Assembly (NCBI GenBank): GCA_014584315.1
Contig: JACTNA010000032.1
Coordinates: 81,984-145,983 of the forward strand
From: Planctomycetota bacterium
GTDB taxonomy: Bacteria; Planctomycetota; Phycisphaerae; Phycisphaerales; UBA1924
DNA length: 64,000 bases
Reading direction: 5' to 3'
The notes beneath the pieces are model-generated. The model had not been told where the DNA came from. It worked only from the letters and a program-made list of their open reading frames with translations, and did no database searches. A program made the position numbers and the translations under genes. This document shows positions 7,898 to 17,297 of this stretch, in pieces (positions within the stretch are counted from its first letter, which is position 1; the number at the start of each line of letters is the position of its first letter).

Positions 7898-9190
7898 ATG
7901 CCCGGCGGCCAGGCCAAGCCCGAGTCCGAAGCCGAGAGGGACGGTCCCGCGGGCAGGACAACCGTCCGGCGCGGCGAGTGGGCGCCGCTCGTGCTCTCGT
8001 GCGGGTACTTCTTCTGTGTGCTCTGCGGGTACTACTGCGTGCGCTCGGTGCGCGAGGCGATGGGCGTCGAGGGTGGATGGGACCGGCTCGCCTGGCTGAT
8101 GACGGCGACGCTGGCGGTCATGTTCGTGGCCAACCCCGGCTTCGCGTGGCTCGTGTCGAGGTTTCCGCGGCGGGTCTTCATCCCCGCGACCTACCGGTTC
8201 TTCGCGCTGAACATGCTGGCCTTCGCCGGGCTGTTCGTGGTGATGGACGAGCAGCATCGGCTGTGGCTCGGGTACGCGTTCTACGTCTGGCTGAGCGTGT
8301 TCAACCTGTTCGTGATCTCGGTCTTCTGGGCGTACATGAACGACGCCTGGTCGCCGGAGCAGTCCAAGCGCCTGTTCGGGCCGATCGGGGTCGGCGGGAC
8401 GCTCGGCGCGGTGTGCGGATCGCTGCTCGCGGCGAGGCTGGTGAAGGAGATCGGACCGACCGGGATGATGCTGCTCGCGTGCGGCTTCCTCGAGGGGGCG
8501 GTGTGGTTCGCGCGCGGCGTGCGCGCACGCGCCCGAGACTCCGCGGTCGCCGGCCCCGAGCCGGGGCCGCGCGTCTGGGAGGGGCTGCGGCTGATCGCGC
8601 GGTCCCCGTATCTCGCGTCGATCTGCGTGCTGCTGCTGTGCTTCACGCTCACGTCGACCTTCCTCTACATGGAGCAGGGGCGCATCGTCTCGCAAAGCGT
8701 GGAGGGGCGCGACGCCCGGGCCTCGGCGTTCGCGCACATCGACCTGTACGCCAACATCGGAACGCTGCTGGTGCAGGCGTTCGTGACCTCGCGGCTCGTG
8801 CGTCGGCTCGGGCTGGGGTGGACGCTGGCGATCCTGCCGCTGCTCACGATGGCGGGGTTCGTCGCGCTGTGGGCCGCGCCGACGCTGGCCGTCCTCACCG
8901 TCTTCCAAGCGGTCCGACGGAGCGCCGAGTATGCGGTCGGCAGGCCGGCGCGGGAGATGCTCTTCGCCCGACTCGGCCCGGACGAGAAGTACAAGTCCAA
9001 GCCGTTCATCGACACGTTCGTCTATCGGGGGGGAGACGCGATCGGGGCGTGGGTTCCGAAACTGCTGGCGAACGCGGGCGTGGCGGTGGGGTTCGTGGCC
9101 ATCCCGGTCGCGGCGGCGTGGGCGGTGGTTGCGCTCGCGCTCGGGCGCATGGAACGGAAAGCCACCCCCGCACCGATCCGCCCGCAATAA
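7898..9190 (+). CDS. MFS-type transporter related to ATP/ADP (NTP) carriers
   Basis: A 430-residue integral membrane protein with about 12 hydrophobic segments. The stretch around residues 340-390 (RRSAEYAVGRPAREMLF, then KSKPFIDTFVYRGGDAIGAW) is the region most conserved between the MFS and the Tlc/Npt ATP:ADP antiporter family, including the DxxxxRxGD-like segment. In free-living bacteria such proteins have no proven substrate, so nucleotide transport should not be assumed. ATG 7898 has GGAGGG upstream, and a -10-like TATCGT is at 7868-7873. Ends at the terminator shared with the OmpA gene. Confidence 0.8.
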   Translation: MPGGQAKPESEAERDGPAGRTTVRRGEWAPLVLSCGYFFCVLCGYYCVRSVREAMGVEGGWDRLAWLMTATLAVMFVANPGFAWLVSRFPRRVFIPATYRFFALNMLAFAGLFVVMDEQHRLWLGYAFYVWLSVFNLFVISVFWAYMNDAWSPEQSKRLFGPIGVGGTLGAVCGSLLAARLVKEIGPTGMMLLACGFLEGAVWFARGVRARARDSAVAGPEPGPRVWEGLRLIARSPYLASICVLLLCFTLTSTFLYMEQGRIVSQSVEGRDARASAFAHIDLYANIGTLLVQAFVTSRLVRRLGLGWTLAILPLLTMAGFVALWAAPTLAVLTVFQAVRRSAEYAVGRPAREMLFARLGPDEKYKSKPFIDTFVYRGGDAIGAWVPKLLANAGVAVGFVAIPVAAAWAVVALALGRMERKATPAPIRPQ

Positions 9191-9216
9191 GAAAACCGGG
9201 GCGGATTGCCCCGGTT
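9191..9216. terminator. Bidirectional intrinsic terminator
   Basis: Perfect 9-bp stem AACCGGGGC / GCCCCGGTT with a 5-nt loop, between the convergent genes ending at 9190 and 9246. On the minus strand the stem is followed by TTTTCTTATT, a good U-tract for the OmpA gene; the plus-strand side has a weaker tail. Confidence 0.85.
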
Positions 9217-9245
9217 CGTGCAATGTGCGGGAGTTGGCGCCAACG

Positions 9246-10091
9246 TCACTTCGTCGGGTCGGGCTGGCGCTCGGGCGCGGCCGGGGTCGTCGTCGGCGCG
9301 GGGGCGGCCGAGGCGGAGGCCGTCGAACGCGTGAGGTAGATCTCGACGCGACGGTTCGCGGGCGTGTTCCCGCTCGCGGTGTTGGGGACGGCCGGGCGGA
9401 ACTCGCCCCAGCCGGAGGCGTTCACCTTCTGCGCGGGGACACCCATGCCGACGAGTTCGCGCCGGACCGAGATCGCGCGGTGGCATGAGAGGTGCATGTT
9501 GGTCGGGTGACGCTCGGCCGTGCGCGAACTGATCGGCTGCGAATCCGTGTGGCCCACGACGTGGACCTCGTAGGCCGCGGCGGCGCGCGCCTTCAGGATG
9601 TCGGCCAGGCGGGCGAGGCTCGACTTCGCCTCCGACTTCACCGCGTCGGACCCGGAGTCGAAGGTCAGGTCGCTGGCGAAGCGGAGCATGCCGCGGCTCG
9701 GGTCGTACTGGATCAGGTCCGGGTTCGCGGCGGCGAGTTCGCGCAGGGCGCGGTCCGTCTCGGGGTCGAGCGCGCCGAGTTGCAGCGACCGCAACTGCGA
9801 CTCGAGGTCGCGCAGCGAGGCGTCGGTTATACCCACCAGCCCGCGGAGCCGTTCGTTCTCGTCGCGGAGCGAGCGGACCGCCTCATCGGCCGCCAGTTGC
9901 CGGCTTGTCATGTCGCCACTCATGCTCTGGCAGTCGTCGAGACTCGCCTGGAGTTCCTGGTTTCGATTGGTGAGGCTCCGGTTGGCCTCGACGAGGCGGT
10001 CGTACTCCGCCTGGCTCACGCATCCGCCCAGCGCCCCGCCCATGAGCGCGAGGGCCAGCACGCTCCGAACCCACCTTCTCCCGTGTCGCAT
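9246..10091 (-). CDS. OmpA-family lipoprotein (Pal-like peptidoglycan-binding protein)
   Basis: A 281-residue lipoprotein. The lipobox LGGC (Cys24) ends a short signal peptide. A coiled-coil region (about 25-120, Glu/Arg/Leu-rich heptads) is followed by the OmpA C-terminal domain (about 140-255). That domain includes DLTFDSGSDAV, HVVGHTDSQPI and the diaminopimelate-binding region ending NRRVEIYL. The tail is low-complexity Ala/Pro/Thr. It should tether the outer membrane to peptidoglycan. The family resembles planctomycete Pal/MotB-like proteins with a coiled-coil stalk. ATG 10091 follows GGAGG; the terminator at 9191-9216 lies just downstream. Confidence 0.9.
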   Translation of the reverse strand: MRHGRRWVRSVLALALMGGALGGCVSQAEYDRLVEANRSLTNRNQELQASLDDCQSMSGDMTSRQLAADEAVRSLRDENERLRGLVGITDASLRDLESQLRSLQLGALDPETDRALRELAAANPDLIQYDPSRGMLRFASDLTFDSGSDAVKSEAKSSLARLADILKARAAAAYEVHVVGHTDSQPISSRTAERHPTNMHLSCHRAISVRRELVGMGVPAQKVNASGWGEFRPAVPNTASGNTPANRRVEIYLTRSTASASAAPAPTTTPAAPERQPDPTK

Positions 10092-10241
10092 GTGCAGACC
10101 TCCACGCCGCCGATCGTTCGGGCGGCCGAATGAGTACCGTGTGCCGTCGGGCGGGTGCGTCGGATCCGTCTGACGCACCCCGTCCAGGCCCGCCCATCCT
10201 ACCGCCCTTTCCATCGGCCGACAGCCACGGAGCCGTCCATC

Positions 10242-11606
10242 GTGCGGGAATCCGCGCCGATTCTGCCCGCCATCCCCCACGGGCCGGGTCTGCGCCTGTA
10301 CACGGCGGAGGCGGGGTACGACGCCAGGGGTCTGTTGGCGGCCCCGATCTCGCTCCTGGTGGAGGTCTCGCCCACAGGCCGGGCCGAGGCGTTGGCGGTG
10401 GGGACGCCGGGCGAGGTGGGGCGGCATCCCGGGGCGGCATCAGCACACTCGGTCGCGCTGGCAGGCCATGTGCTCGTGCCGGGCTTCGTGAACGCGCACA
10501 CGCACCTCGACCTCACGCACCTGGGGCCGATGGAGCACGACCCGGAAGAAGGGTTCGTCTCGTGGGTCGAGACGGTCCGGGCGGGTCGGCGGCAGGACGA
10601 CACCGAGATCGCCCGGAGCGTTCGGCTCGGCGTTGAACTGTCCCTCGCGGGCGGAACGGTCGCCGTCGGGGACATCGCCGGCGCACCCGCGGGGAGGCCG
10701 ACCATCGCCCCGATGCGCGCGCTGCGCGAGGGACCGATGGCGGGTGTGTCGTTCGTGGAGTTCTTCGCGGCGGGGGCGCTGCGGGACCGCTCGCTCGCTC
10801 GCCTTGAGCGGTTCCTCGAGGAGCACGAGGGGGAGTTGACGGCCGGGTCGCGCGTGCGCGCCGGATTGCAGCCTCATGCACCGAACACCGTGGAGCCGGT
10901 GGCCTACGAGCACGCGGTTGAGGTTGCGCGGCGGTACGGGCTGGCGCTCTGCACGCACCTGGCGGAGACGGTCGAGGAACGACGGTTCGTCGGGGCCGCG
11001 GAGGGGCCGCAGCGCGACCTGCTGGAACGCGTCGGAGCGTGGGAGGATCGGCTGCTGGACGTGTTCGGGCGCGGGCTGCACCCGATCGACCACCTCGCGC
11101 CGATGCTCGAGCGAGCGCCGTTCACCGTCGCCCACGTCAACGATTGCCCGGACGACGAGCGTCTGGCGGTCCTCGCGCGGGCCGGCGTGAGCGTGGCGTA
11201 CTGCCCGAGGGCGTCTGCGTACTTCGGCGCGACCGCGCGGTTCGGGCCGCACAGGTACCGCGACATGCTCACGGCCGGGATCAACGTCTGCCTGGGGACG
11301 GACTCGATCGTGAACCTGCCCTCGGAGGCCGCGGACGCGTCGCGCGGCGGGATGAGCGTGCTGGACGAGATGCGGCTGCTGGTGCGTCGCGATGGGACGG
11401 ACGCACGGACGGTTCTGGCGATGGGGACGACGCACGGCGCCCGCGCGCTCGGGCTTGACGAGGACGGGTTCCTGCTGCGACCGGGCGTGCGGCTGGCGGG
11501 GCTGGTGGCTGTGCCGGTGGGTCGAGGGCCGCACGCCCCCACGCCTACCCTTGAAACGGCGATTCTTCGTGGTGGGGCACCCCGATTGCTGCTGATTGGG
11601 AAATAA
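10242..11606 (+). CDS. Amidohydrolase (ATZ/TRZ type deaminase); candidate aminodeoxyfutalosine deaminase
   Basis: A 454-residue metal-dependent deaminase. Metal ligands are visible in order: HTHLD, CTHLAET, FTVAHVND and LGTDSIVN, the arrangement of the adenosine/guanine/TRZ deaminase branch. Members act on aminated purine rings. A futalosine-pathway gene (mqnC) at 36807-38273 makes an MqnX-like role in menaquinone synthesis possible, but guanine, S-adenosylhomocysteine or other deaminations fit equally. I chose GTG 10242 because GGAG lies 9 nt upstream and the conserved region begins soon after; an upstream GTG at 10155 is possible. Divergent from the OmpA gene. Confidence 0.85.
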   Translation: MRESAPILPAIPHGPGLRLYTAEAGYDARGLLAAPISLLVEVSPTGRAEALAVGTPGEVGRHPGAASAHSVALAGHVLVPGFVNAHTHLDLTHLGPMEHDPEEGFVSWVETVRAGRRQDDTEIARSVRLGVELSLAGGTVAVGDIAGAPAGRPTIAPMRALREGPMAGVSFVEFFAAGALRDRSLARLERFLEEHEGELTAGSRVRAGLQPHAPNTVEPVAYEHAVEVARRYGLALCTHLAETVEERRFVGAAEGPQRDLLERVGAWEDRLLDVFGRGLHPIDHLAPMLERAPFTVAHVNDCPDDERLAVLARAGVSVAYCPRASAYFGATARFGPHRYRDMLTAGINVCLGTDSIVNLPSEAADASRGGMSVLDEMRLLVRRDGTDARTVLAMGTTHGARALGLDEDGFLLRPGVRLAGLVAVPVGRGPHAPTPTLETAILRGGAPRLLLIGK

Positions 11607-11652
11607 TCCTGTCAGACCGGAACGCGGCGGAGTCCGGTGGCCTGGGAGCAGC

Positions 11653-14256
11653 ATGAGCGCGAAGTGGCGCCGAAGCCTGAAGTGGGACGACGAGCACTTC
11701 CCGGCGTGGGCGTGGCCGGTGAAGTTCGTGCTGCGCGCGTTCAGTTCCATCACGCTTGCGGTGATCCTGCTGACGGGCGTGGTGCTGTACGGCGTCGTCG
11801 CGAGCGTCCCGTTGGGGCTGCTCGCCCTCGCGCCGACGTGGCTGCTGTACGGGGCGTCGCTCGTGGTGACGGCGGCGCTGTCTGCGGGCGTGCTGCTGGT
11901 CGGCGCGCGCTTGCTGATGCGCGGCTCGTCGCGTGGGGCGCGCTTCACCGTTGGGTTCGCGGCTGCTGCGGTCGGGGCGGGGCTTGGGGTGATCGCGTGG
12001 AGCACGGCGGTGTGGCCCGCGATCCACTTCGACCCGGCGACGGGGTCGGGGGTGCGCCTGTTCTCGTCGTTCGTGCGGGAGTACGAGTCGATCACGGTCC
12101 GTCGGCTGCCCGGCGTGGAAATGAGCGAACTGGAGTTCTACTCGGCGTGGCCGATGCGGCTGCTGCTGCTGGCGTTCGTGCTGAACATGGTGGTGGCGAC
12201 GGTCCGGCGGATCGAGTTCGTGTTCGTGAACCTCGGCGTGCTGACGGTGCACACGGGGATCGTGATGATCGCGCTGGGGAGCGTGTACTACCAGTCGCAG
12301 AAGCGTGAGGGGGACGCGATCCTGCTCGCGGGCGCGCCGGACGAGCGGGGCGTGCCCCGGCCGGGCGCGCCGGTCGGCGCGTTCTACGACAACACGCACG
12401 TCGCGCTCTACGTCAGCCAGTACCGGGGCTGGGAGCAGCGGCCGGTGCGCGGCATCCCCAGGTACAACGACTACGGGTTGGGCGTGGGCGCGGGCGAGAG
12501 CGCGCTGACGGCGGCCGGGCGCGGCGTGGCGTTGCCCGAAGGGAGCGACCGTGCGCTCTCGATCCCGGTCGCGCCCTCGCCGCTGGGCACGACGGACGAG
12601 GACGTGCGCCTGCGCGTCGTGGGCTACGCGAGCTACGCGGAGCCGATGCAGGACTGGCTCCGCGCTCCCCCCCCCTCAGACCCGGCGCGGGCCAACCCCC
12701 TGCGGATCGTCGAGTTGCACACGGACGTGCCCGACCCGGAGGGGCGCGTGCGCGCGGGGGCGGCCTTCTCCTACACGCTCATGCCCGCGTCGCCCCCGCA
12801 CCGCGTGGCGGACAACGGCGTCTTCGGCGTGGAGTACGTGCGGGGAATGGACCCGGCGCGGTGGGCGGACCTGACCGAGGAAGTTCCCGCGGGCACGACG
12901 TATGCGCTCTCGGTGGAACTGTCGGGCGGGGCGCAGCCGGTGCGCGTGGTGCGCGCGGTGCAACCCGGCGACACGTTCGAGGTCGAGGGGTGGCGCCTGG
13001 CCGTCGAGGACGTGACCCCCGAGCCGCCCTTCCCGATCATCACGCCGGGGTATCGCGGGGCGAGCAGCAGCGTGGCGCTCGTGCGGGTCGAGCCGCCGAC
13101 GGGGGCGGACGATCCGACGCCGTTCACGCGGTACGTGTACCACCGGTACCCGGAGATCGCGCAGGACATCCTGGACGTTGCGCACGATGACGGGCGGCCG
13201 ATGCGGCGCGACGCCGACCCGGCGATCCGACTGGGGCTGATCGACGCGTCGCAGTTGCAGGTTTACTTCGATGAGCCTGATGGGGCGAGCGCGCCCGAGA
13301 GCGTGCGCGCGGTCGTGCGCCTGCCCGGCGGCGTCGTGCGCGTGGTCGGCTCGCTCGGTCCGGGCGGCAGGCTCGAGCGCATCATCCCGGACGCCTACGA
13401 CGTGACGCTCGTGGTGGCGGCCGCGTGGGAGCACGCCGAAGCATTCGAGCGGCCGGTCCCGGTGCCGGAGGTCAACCGCGACCGCTCGATGGTGGGGACG
13501 CACGACAAGGCGATGCTCGCGGTGGAAGTCTCGGTGCCCGCGCCGGAGGACCCGCTGTCGGATGCGCCGCCGGCGGTCTGGAGCCGGGTGGTCTGGCTGC
13601 CATTCGATCGCTACCCGCTGGCGGGCGTCTTCCCGGACACGCAGCGCGAGGTGCGGCTGCCGGACGGTCGACGCGTGGTGCTGATCTTCGGCCGACGGCA
13701 GCACCCGTTGCCGGGGTTCGAGGTGTCGCTCGTGGACTTTCAGATGCTGTCGTACGACCACCGGGGCGCGCCGCGGGACTACCAGTCGATCGTGCGCGTC
13801 ACGCCGACAACACTCGACTTCGAGGCGTACGAGCACGTGGCGAAGTTGAACGAGCCGCTGCGCGCGCCCTGGCGGTGGGACGAGCGACGGTCGTGGGCGG
13901 CCAACGCGGCGACTCGGCTCTCGGCCGGGCTTGACCCGCGGCAGTTCAAGTTCAGCCAGGCCGGCTGGGACGCGGAGGGCTGGCGGCGCACCCAGGAGAT
14001 GGCGGACCGGGGCCTGCTGCCGCGGCCGTTCGCGCAGTTCACGATCCTCCAGGTGGGGAACAATCCGGGCATCCACGTGATCGCAGGGGGGGGTATCCTG
14101 ATGGGGGTGGGGATCCCGTGGGCGTTCTACGTCAAGCCGTTGATCCTCCAGCGTCGCAAGCGCCGCATCCAGCGCGAACTGGCGGAGGGGACGTACCGCC
14201 CGCCGGTGCGGCTCGCGCCGACGGGGGCGGTCCAGCCCGCGGGAGCGGAATCATGA
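11653..14256 (+). CDS. resB: ResB/Ccs1-like cytochrome c biogenesis protein
   Basis: An 867-residue membrane protein of system II cytochrome c maturation, which with CcsA carries and attaches haem on the outside of the membrane. Hydrophobic segments lie near residues 27-50, 60-82, 97-115 and 180-235, then a very large extracytoplasmic domain, and a last helix near 815-840 followed by a basic tail. This matches the ResB layout (three N-terminal helices, big soluble domain, one C-terminal helix), with a larger soluble domain than the usual 450-650 residues. The stop overlaps the next start by 4 nt (ATGA), so translation with ccsA is coupled. An 8-G tract lies at 14086-14093. Confidence 0.85.
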   Translation: MSAKWRRSLKWDDEHFPAWAWPVKFVLRAFSSITLAVILLTGVVLYGVVASVPLGLLALAPTWLLYGASLVVTAALSAGVLLVGARLLMRGSSRGARFTVGFAAAAVGAGLGVIAWSTAVWPAIHFDPATGSGVRLFSSFVREYESITVRRLPGVEMSELEFYSAWPMRLLLLAFVLNMVVATVRRIEFVFVNLGVLTVHTGIVMIALGSVYYQSQKREGDAILLAGAPDERGVPRPGAPVGAFYDNTHVALYVSQYRGWEQRPVRGIPRYNDYGLGVGAGESALTAAGRGVALPEGSDRALSIPVAPSPLGTTDEDVRLRVVGYASYAEPMQDWLRAPPPSDPARANPLRIVELHTDVPDPEGRVRAGAAFSYTLMPASPPHRVADNGVFGVEYVRGMDPARWADLTEEVPAGTTYALSVELSGGAQPVRVVRAVQPGDTFEVEGWRLAVEDVTPEPPFPIITPGYRGASSSVALVRVEPPTGADDPTPFTRYVYHRYPEIAQDILDVAHDDGRPMRRDADPAIRLGLIDASQLQVYFDEPDGASAPESVRAVVRLPGGVVRVVGSLGPGGRLERIIPDAYDVTLVVAAAWEHAEAFERPVPVPEVNRDRSMVGTHDKAMLAVEVSVPAPEDPLSDAPPAVWSRVVWLPFDRYPLAGVFPDTQREVRLPDGRRVVLIFGRRQHPLPGFEVSLVDFQMLSYDHRGAPRDYQSIVRVTPTTLDFEAYEHVAKLNEPLRAPWRWDERRSWAANAATRLSAGLDPRQFKFSQAGWDAEGWRRTQEMADRGLLPRPFAQFTILQVGNNPGIHVIAGGGILMGVGIPWAFYVKPLILQRRKRRIQRELAEGTYRPPVRLAPTGAVQPAGAES

Positions 14257-16004
14257 CCAGGCTCGTGGTGTTCGTGCTGGTTTTAGCGGCGTTGTTGCCC
14301 GGACCGGCCGCGCGCGCGCAGACCGCGCCCGCCGGCAACGCGCACCCAGAAACGCAGCAGGTCGCCGACGATTCGGGTCGTCTGGACAAGCCGTTCGGGT
14401 CGTCCGGCGCGCCCGCCGCCGCGGCGACGCCGGCGGAGAAACTGGCGTTCGAGCGGGCGGTCGATCTGACGCCGCTGCGCGACGTAGCCGTCTTCCACAA
14501 CGGGCGCGTCAAGATCCTGGACACGCTGGCGCGCGAGACGGTCTTCGACCTGACCGGGCGGAGCCGGTACGCCGACCCGCTGCCGGACGGCGTGCAAGCC
14601 AGGCACGATCCCCTCTTTACGCTCATCGACCTCGCCGTCTCGCCGGACCACTACGTCGATCGACCCGTGATCCACGTGAACTACCTGCCGCTGCGCCGGG
14701 CGATGCTCGAAGCGGCCTTCCCCGGCGAGCGCGACGAGCAGGAGCGGTGGATGCGCCTCACGCGCGTGTCGCCGAGGATGCTCCTGGTGTTCGGCGACGA
14801 GATCCGCGACAAGCACATGAGCGAGGCGGGGTTCCGCGACGGGCTGGACCGCGCGGACCGCGCCATGCGCCTGATCGCCTTCGGGGGGTCGAACTTCCTG
14901 CTCGTCGCGCCGGAGAGCCGCGACCTGCCGTGGCGGCACGTCAGCGAGTTGCCGGCGGAGCACCCGGCGAGGGCGGCGGCGACTCGACTCGGTGAGGCGT
15001 GGCGCGCCGCCGACGCGCAAGGCGTGAACGCGGCGGCGGCGGACCTCGCGCGGGAGGCCGCGGCGATCAACCCCGGCACCCACCCGGAGTCGCGCCGAAC
15101 GCTCGAACTGGCGTACAACCGAATGAACGCCTTCGAGTGGGGATACTGGGCCTACGCGCTCTCGCTCGTCGCGCTGCTCATCGCCTTCGGCACCGGCAGG
15201 CGGTGGCTCGCGTGGACGGGGAGTGCCCTGCTGGTCGGGGCGATGGGCCTGCACGCGACCGGATTCGTGCTGCGCTGCATCGTCGCGGAGCGCTTCGCCA
15301 TCCAGAACCAGTTCGAATCCATGACCGGGCTGAGCCTCTTCGCAGCGGTCGTCGGCGCGGCGATCATGCTGGCACGCCGCCAGTGGCTCTTCGGGGCGGC
15401 GGCGGCGGCGACCGGGTTCCTCGTCCTCATCACCGCGACGCAGACCGACATGCCGGGCCGGCACATCGGGCGCGAAGCGGCGATCCTCAACACTTCCGTG
15501 CTGCTCAAGTACCACGTCACGACGGTGCTCGTCTCCTACGGGCTGATCACGCTCGGGTTCGTCTGCTCGGTGTTCTACCTGTGCACGCACTACCTCGGAA
15601 GACTCCGCACGCCCGCTGCCGAAACGGGCGACGCGGAAGCGGTCGCCGCGGCCGCGCTGAACGCGCCCGACGACACGCCCTTCGGCCGAGCGCGGGTGCT
15701 CGCCGATCTCGACACCGCGCAGATGACGGTGCTGCAACTCGCGTTCTGGACGCTGGGCGTCGGCATCCTCCTCGGCGCGTGGTGGGCGGACCACTCGTGG
15801 GGTCGGTGGTGGGCGTTCGACCCCAAGGAGACCTGGGCGCTGCTCACCTGGATCATCTACCTGATCGTCATCCACCTGCGCCTCACGACGGGGCGCAACC
15901 GCGGGCTCGTGACGGCGTGGCTGAGCGTCGTCGGGTTCTTCGTGATGCTCTGGACCTACTTCGGGGTGAACCTGCTCCTGCCCGGGCTTCACGCCTACGC
16001 CTGA
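14253..16004 (+). CDS. ccsA: CcsA/ResC-type haem-handling cytochrome c biogenesis protein
   Basis: A 583-residue partner of ResB. A signal-like N-terminus (to about residue 24) leads into an extracytoplasmic region with DVAVFHNGRVKILDTLARE, found in planctomycete and Bacteroidetes Ccs proteins. About eight membrane helices follow from residue 295. The haem-binding WWD-type signature appears near residue 515 as WGRWWAFDPKETWALL, preceded by membrane His residues. The ATG overlaps the resB stop. With resB it forms a complete system II synthase; no thiol-reducing partner (CcdA/ResA) is nearby. Confidence 0.92.
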   Translation: MTRLVVFVLVLAALLPGPAARAQTAPAGNAHPETQQVADDSGRLDKPFGSSGAPAAAATPAEKLAFERAVDLTPLRDVAVFHNGRVKILDTLARETVFDLTGRSRYADPLPDGVQARHDPLFTLIDLAVSPDHYVDRPVIHVNYLPLRRAMLEAAFPGERDEQERWMRLTRVSPRMLLVFGDEIRDKHMSEAGFRDGLDRADRAMRLIAFGGSNFLLVAPESRDLPWRHVSELPAEHPARAAATRLGEAWRAADAQGVNAAAADLAREAAAINPGTHPESRRTLELAYNRMNAFEWGYWAYALSLVALLIAFGTGRRWLAWTGSALLVGAMGLHATGFVLRCIVAERFAIQNQFESMTGLSLFAAVVGAAIMLARRQWLFGAAAAATGFLVLITATQTDMPGRHIGREAAILNTSVLLKYHVTTVLVSYGLITLGFVCSVFYLCTHYLGRLRTPAAETGDAEAVAAAALNAPDDTPFGRARVLADLDTAQMTVLQLAFWTLGVGILLGAWWADHSWGRWWAFDPKETWALLTWIIYLIVIHLRLTTGRNRGLVTAWLSVVGFFVMLWTYFGVNLLLPGLHAYA

Positions 16005-16010
16005 AAGGCG

Positions 16011-16048
16011 AACGCGGAGGTCGCGGAGGTGGCGCGGAGGGCGCGGAG
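16011..16048. repeat. GCGGAGG-type low-complexity repeat behind ccsA
   Basis: Five closely spaced GCGGAGG-like units directly after the ccsA stop. Similar sequence forms the inverted repeats at 36621-36648 and 36773-36800, so this looks like a dispersed intergenic repeat family. Confidence 0.55.
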
Positions 16049-16131
16049 TGGGCCATGGGGTTCAGAGGTCGGTGGTGCAGGGTGACGAGGTCGTCCTGAG
16101 CCGACCCGTGTCTTCCACACGGGACCCCGCG

Positions 16132-16818
16132 ATGGCTTCGCGCGCTCCGCGTTCAGTTCTCGTGTCGCGGCGGTTCTACGCGCGGCCGGCCGATGCGCTC
16201 GCGGTCGCGCTGCTCGGACGCACGCTCGTGCGGGTGCTCGACGACGGCACGCGGTTGGCCGGCCGGATCGTGGAGACCGAGGCCTACCTGGGGACGGAGG
16301 ACCGGGCGGCCCACTGCTTCGCCGGTCGCCGCACGCCGCGCAAGGAGTCCATGTACGCCCGGCCCGGCACGGCGTATGTCTACTTCACCTACGGGATGCA
16401 CCATTGCTTCAACGTGGTCTGCGGGCGTGTGGGGACGCCCGCGGCGGTGCTCGTCCGCGCGCTCGAACCTGTGGAGGGGCACGAGGCGATGCGTCGGCTG
16501 CGGTCGGCGCGGCGCGCCGGGTCCGTGCCCGACACCCACCTCTGCTCCGGGCCGGGACGCTTGTGCGAGGCGATGGGCATCGACCTCAAGGACGACGGCG
16601 TCGATCTTGCCGATCCGGCCTCCCGCCTGTTCATCGTGCGGGGCGCCGGGCGGCTCTCGGCCGATGAGAGCGTGCGGAACACGGCGAGGATCGGCGTGGC
16701 GTACGCCGGCGACTGGGCGGATCGGGCGCTGCGGTGGTTCATCGTCGGGAACCCGCACGTCTCGCGGGGCGGGTCGAGGGAGGGTTCCGGCGGATCGGGC
16801 CGTCGGCCCCTAGCATGA
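16132..16818 (+). CDS. mpg: DNA-3-methyladenine glycosylase (AAG/MPG family)
   Basis: A 228-residue base-excision repair enzyme that removes alkylated purines (3-methyladenine, hypoxanthine). Hallmarks: FYARPADALAVALLGRTLVR at the start, the catalytic Glu in RIVETEAYLG, the intercalating loop YVYFTYGMHHCFNV, and the GPGRLCEAMGI segment. Length fits the bacterial family (about 190-230); the last 20 residues are Gly/Arg-rich and probably disordered. ATG 16132 is at the start of the conserved region but has no obvious ribosome site. Confidence 0.93.
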   Translation: MASRAPRSVLVSRRFYARPADALAVALLGRTLVRVLDDGTRLAGRIVETEAYLGTEDRAAHCFAGRRTPRKESMYARPGTAYVYFTYGMHHCFNVVCGRVGTPAAVLVRALEPVEGHEAMRRLRSARRAGSVPDTHLCSGPGRLCEAMGIDLKDDGVDLADPASRLFIVRGAGRLSADESVRNTARIGVAYAGDWADRALRWFIVGNPHVSRGGSREGSGGSGRRPLA

Positions 16819-16851
16819 AGACGCCCCACGAGGGGACGGAAGAGGTCAGGC

Positions 16852-17229
16852 ATGTCGGACGCGATGCAGACAGTGTGGCAGGAGTTGCGCGATAAGGCGG
16901 GGCCGTACCCGCGCGAGGCCTACGACTTCGTGCGCGCGGGGCTGACGCACACCGTGCAGATGATCCACGGCGAAACGCCGGGCGACTCGGAGGACGAGTC
17001 GAGGCACATCAGCGGCAAGCAGCTCTGCCTGGGCCTGCGGGACTACGCGACCCACCGCTACGGGCGATTGGCCCGGACGGTGCTGGGTCGGTGGGGCGTC
17101 CGTTCCACCGAGGATTTCGGGCGGATCGTCTACGCGATGGTGGACGCCGGGCTGATGCGGACGGCGGAGGGGGACTCGTTCGAAGAGTTCCGCGGGGTCT
17201 TCGACTTCGACGAGGGCTTCGCGGACTGA
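16852..17229 (+). CDS. Minf_1886-type conserved protein, unknown function
   Basis: A 125-residue soluble protein. The pattern YDFVRAGLTHTVQ, HISGKQLCLGLRDYA, LARTVLGRWGVRSTEDFG and IVYAMVDAGLM matches a small conserved family that I know as Minf_1886, found in planctomycetes, Verrucomicrobia and relatives. No role is established. ATG 16852 is preceded by GGAAGAGG. The glycosylase lies 33 nt upstream on the same strand, so the two may be co-transcribed; a -10-like TAGCAT at 16811-16816 could give it its own start. Confidence 0.85.
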   Translation: MSDAMQTVWQELRDKAGPYPREAYDFVRAGLTHTVQMIHGETPGDSEDESRHISGKQLCLGLRDYATHRYGRLARTVLGRWGVRSTEDFGRIVYAMVDAGLMRTAEGDSFEEFRGVFDFDEGFAD

Positions 17230-17260
17230 CCGGGGCGCGACCCGCCGGGCTTGCGCCGAG

Positions 17261-17290
17261 TTGTTCGCTCCCGGGCGGACTCGGTACCCT
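17261..17290 (+). promoter_or_regulatory. Promoter giving a probable leaderless mRNA
   Basis: TTGTTC (17261-17266), an 18-bp spacer and TACCCT (17285-17290). The start codon at 17298 lies 7 nt after the -10 box, about where transcription should begin, and no ribosome site precedes it. Confidence 0.4.
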
Positions 17291-17297
17291 GTCCGCC

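Noticed and set aside
6262..9339. Long plus-strand open frame of about 1000 codons
   Set aside because: It crosses three real genes, including two in other orientations or frames, and shows no protein-like pattern.
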